Source: Idiomarina aminovorans
Lineage (GTDB): Bacteria; Pseudomonadota; Gammaproteobacteria; Enterobacterales; Alteromonadaceae
DNA length: 64,000 bases
Reading direction: 5' to 3'
Assembly: GCF_023155095.1 (NCBI RefSeq)
Contig: NZ_JAKNDA010000007.1
Coordinates: forward strand, 33,715 to 97,714
Part shown: piece after piece, positions 63,847 to 64,000 of the stretch
How positions within the stretch are numbered: position 1 is the stretch's first letter
Layout: every line of letters starts with the position of its first letter
The notes under the pieces: generated by a model
Told to the model about the DNA's origin: nothing
What the model saw: the letters and a program-made list of their open reading frames with translations, nothing else
Databases searched by the model: none
Translations under genes and position numbers: made by a program

Positions 63847-64000
63847 CTAGCGTGTGAGCTCGATATTCCAGGGCAGCAGGTGGTCGATATTATCGCTGTC
63901 GTTAATAAGTGGCCACTGCCCGAACAGGCTCATCAGGTAGTCAATCGGTTGTAGGTTATTAGCCTTGGCCGTTTCGACCAGGCTGTAAAGCACGGCACTG
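63847..64000 (-). mobile_element. IS66-family transposase, C-terminal end (continues beyond window)
   Basis: The minus-strand frame encodes SAVLYSLVETAKANNLQPI, then DYLMSLFGQWP, and DHLLPWNIELTR before TAG at 63847. This is the conserved end of the IS66 TnpC transposase (SLIETAKANGLNPYDYL and LLPWN patterns). Only 51 codons are in the window, so intactness is unknown. Confidence 0.8.

Noticed and set aside
53319..64000. Prophage or integrative element
   Set aside because: No integrase, structural phage gene, tRNA-derived att site or conjugation gene is visible; only an IS66 end is present.

Overview
The window reads as a chromosomal segment of a marine gammaproteobacterium of the Alteromonadales, probably Idiomarina or a close relative. 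This is inferred from the combination of families: HmuTUV/HugZ heme uptake, sufBCDSATE, FNR/NarXL, NhaD, a long curlin and cryptochrome-DASH. No rRNA or tRNA is visible. Genes are dense, with short operons and convergent ends that overlap by a few bases.

Layout. 1-3963 is a heme acquisition locus: a divergent TonB receptor (cut by the window edge), the periplasmic binding protein, permease and ATPase, and HugZ. 3960-8875 holds envelope and lipid genes, including a flippase-like protein followed by a glycosyltransferase fused to a metallophosphatase-like domain that has lost its metal ligands. 8990-13348 is light-related: two photolyase/cryptochrome genes and an aromatic amino acid ammonia-lyase. 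13442-17809 holds a lipoprotein prolyl oligopeptidase, a stomatin-like protein and an EAL-HDOD protein. 17806-23844 is the suf iron-sulfur operon, whose promoter carries an almost perfect IscR site. 24183-28380 is a curli locus (csgD; csgB-csgA-csgE-csgF-csgG), with a secreted subtilase diverging from csgB.

31406-36691 has a YebC-family protein, OmpW, a RegB/RegA redox pair and an OprC-like copper receptor. 36801-41887 is a five-gene operon: an MMPL transporter, a LolA-like protein, a beta-barrel protein, DUF2892 and a BigR/SqrR-type persulfide sensor. 42124-51414 is respiratory and signalling: an MCP with a hemerythrin tail, glutaryl-CoA dehydrogenase, FNR, a YfhL ferredoxin, the TrhP tRNA hydroxylation protein, NarL, an atypical NarK-like carrier and NarX. 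An FNR box and a NarL 7-2-7 site are visible in the intergenic regions. 51679-53112 is NhaD.

The most unusual part is 53319-63541. Six genes on one strand, with gaps of 12 bases or less or overlaps, encode an RNase H-like/DUF3800-resembling protein with a helical repeat tail, a PP2C-NERD-pseudokinase fusion, an active-looking Ser/Thr kinase, a COG1112-type SF1 helicase, a protein with a winged-helix-like region and a membrane protein with a C-terminal two-helix hairpin. A palindromic REP-like element bounds it on the left and an IS66-family transposase end on the right. Composition, compactness and context suggest a phospho-regulated antiphage defence system that does not match any named system I can recall; this is inference and needs comparative and functional testing.
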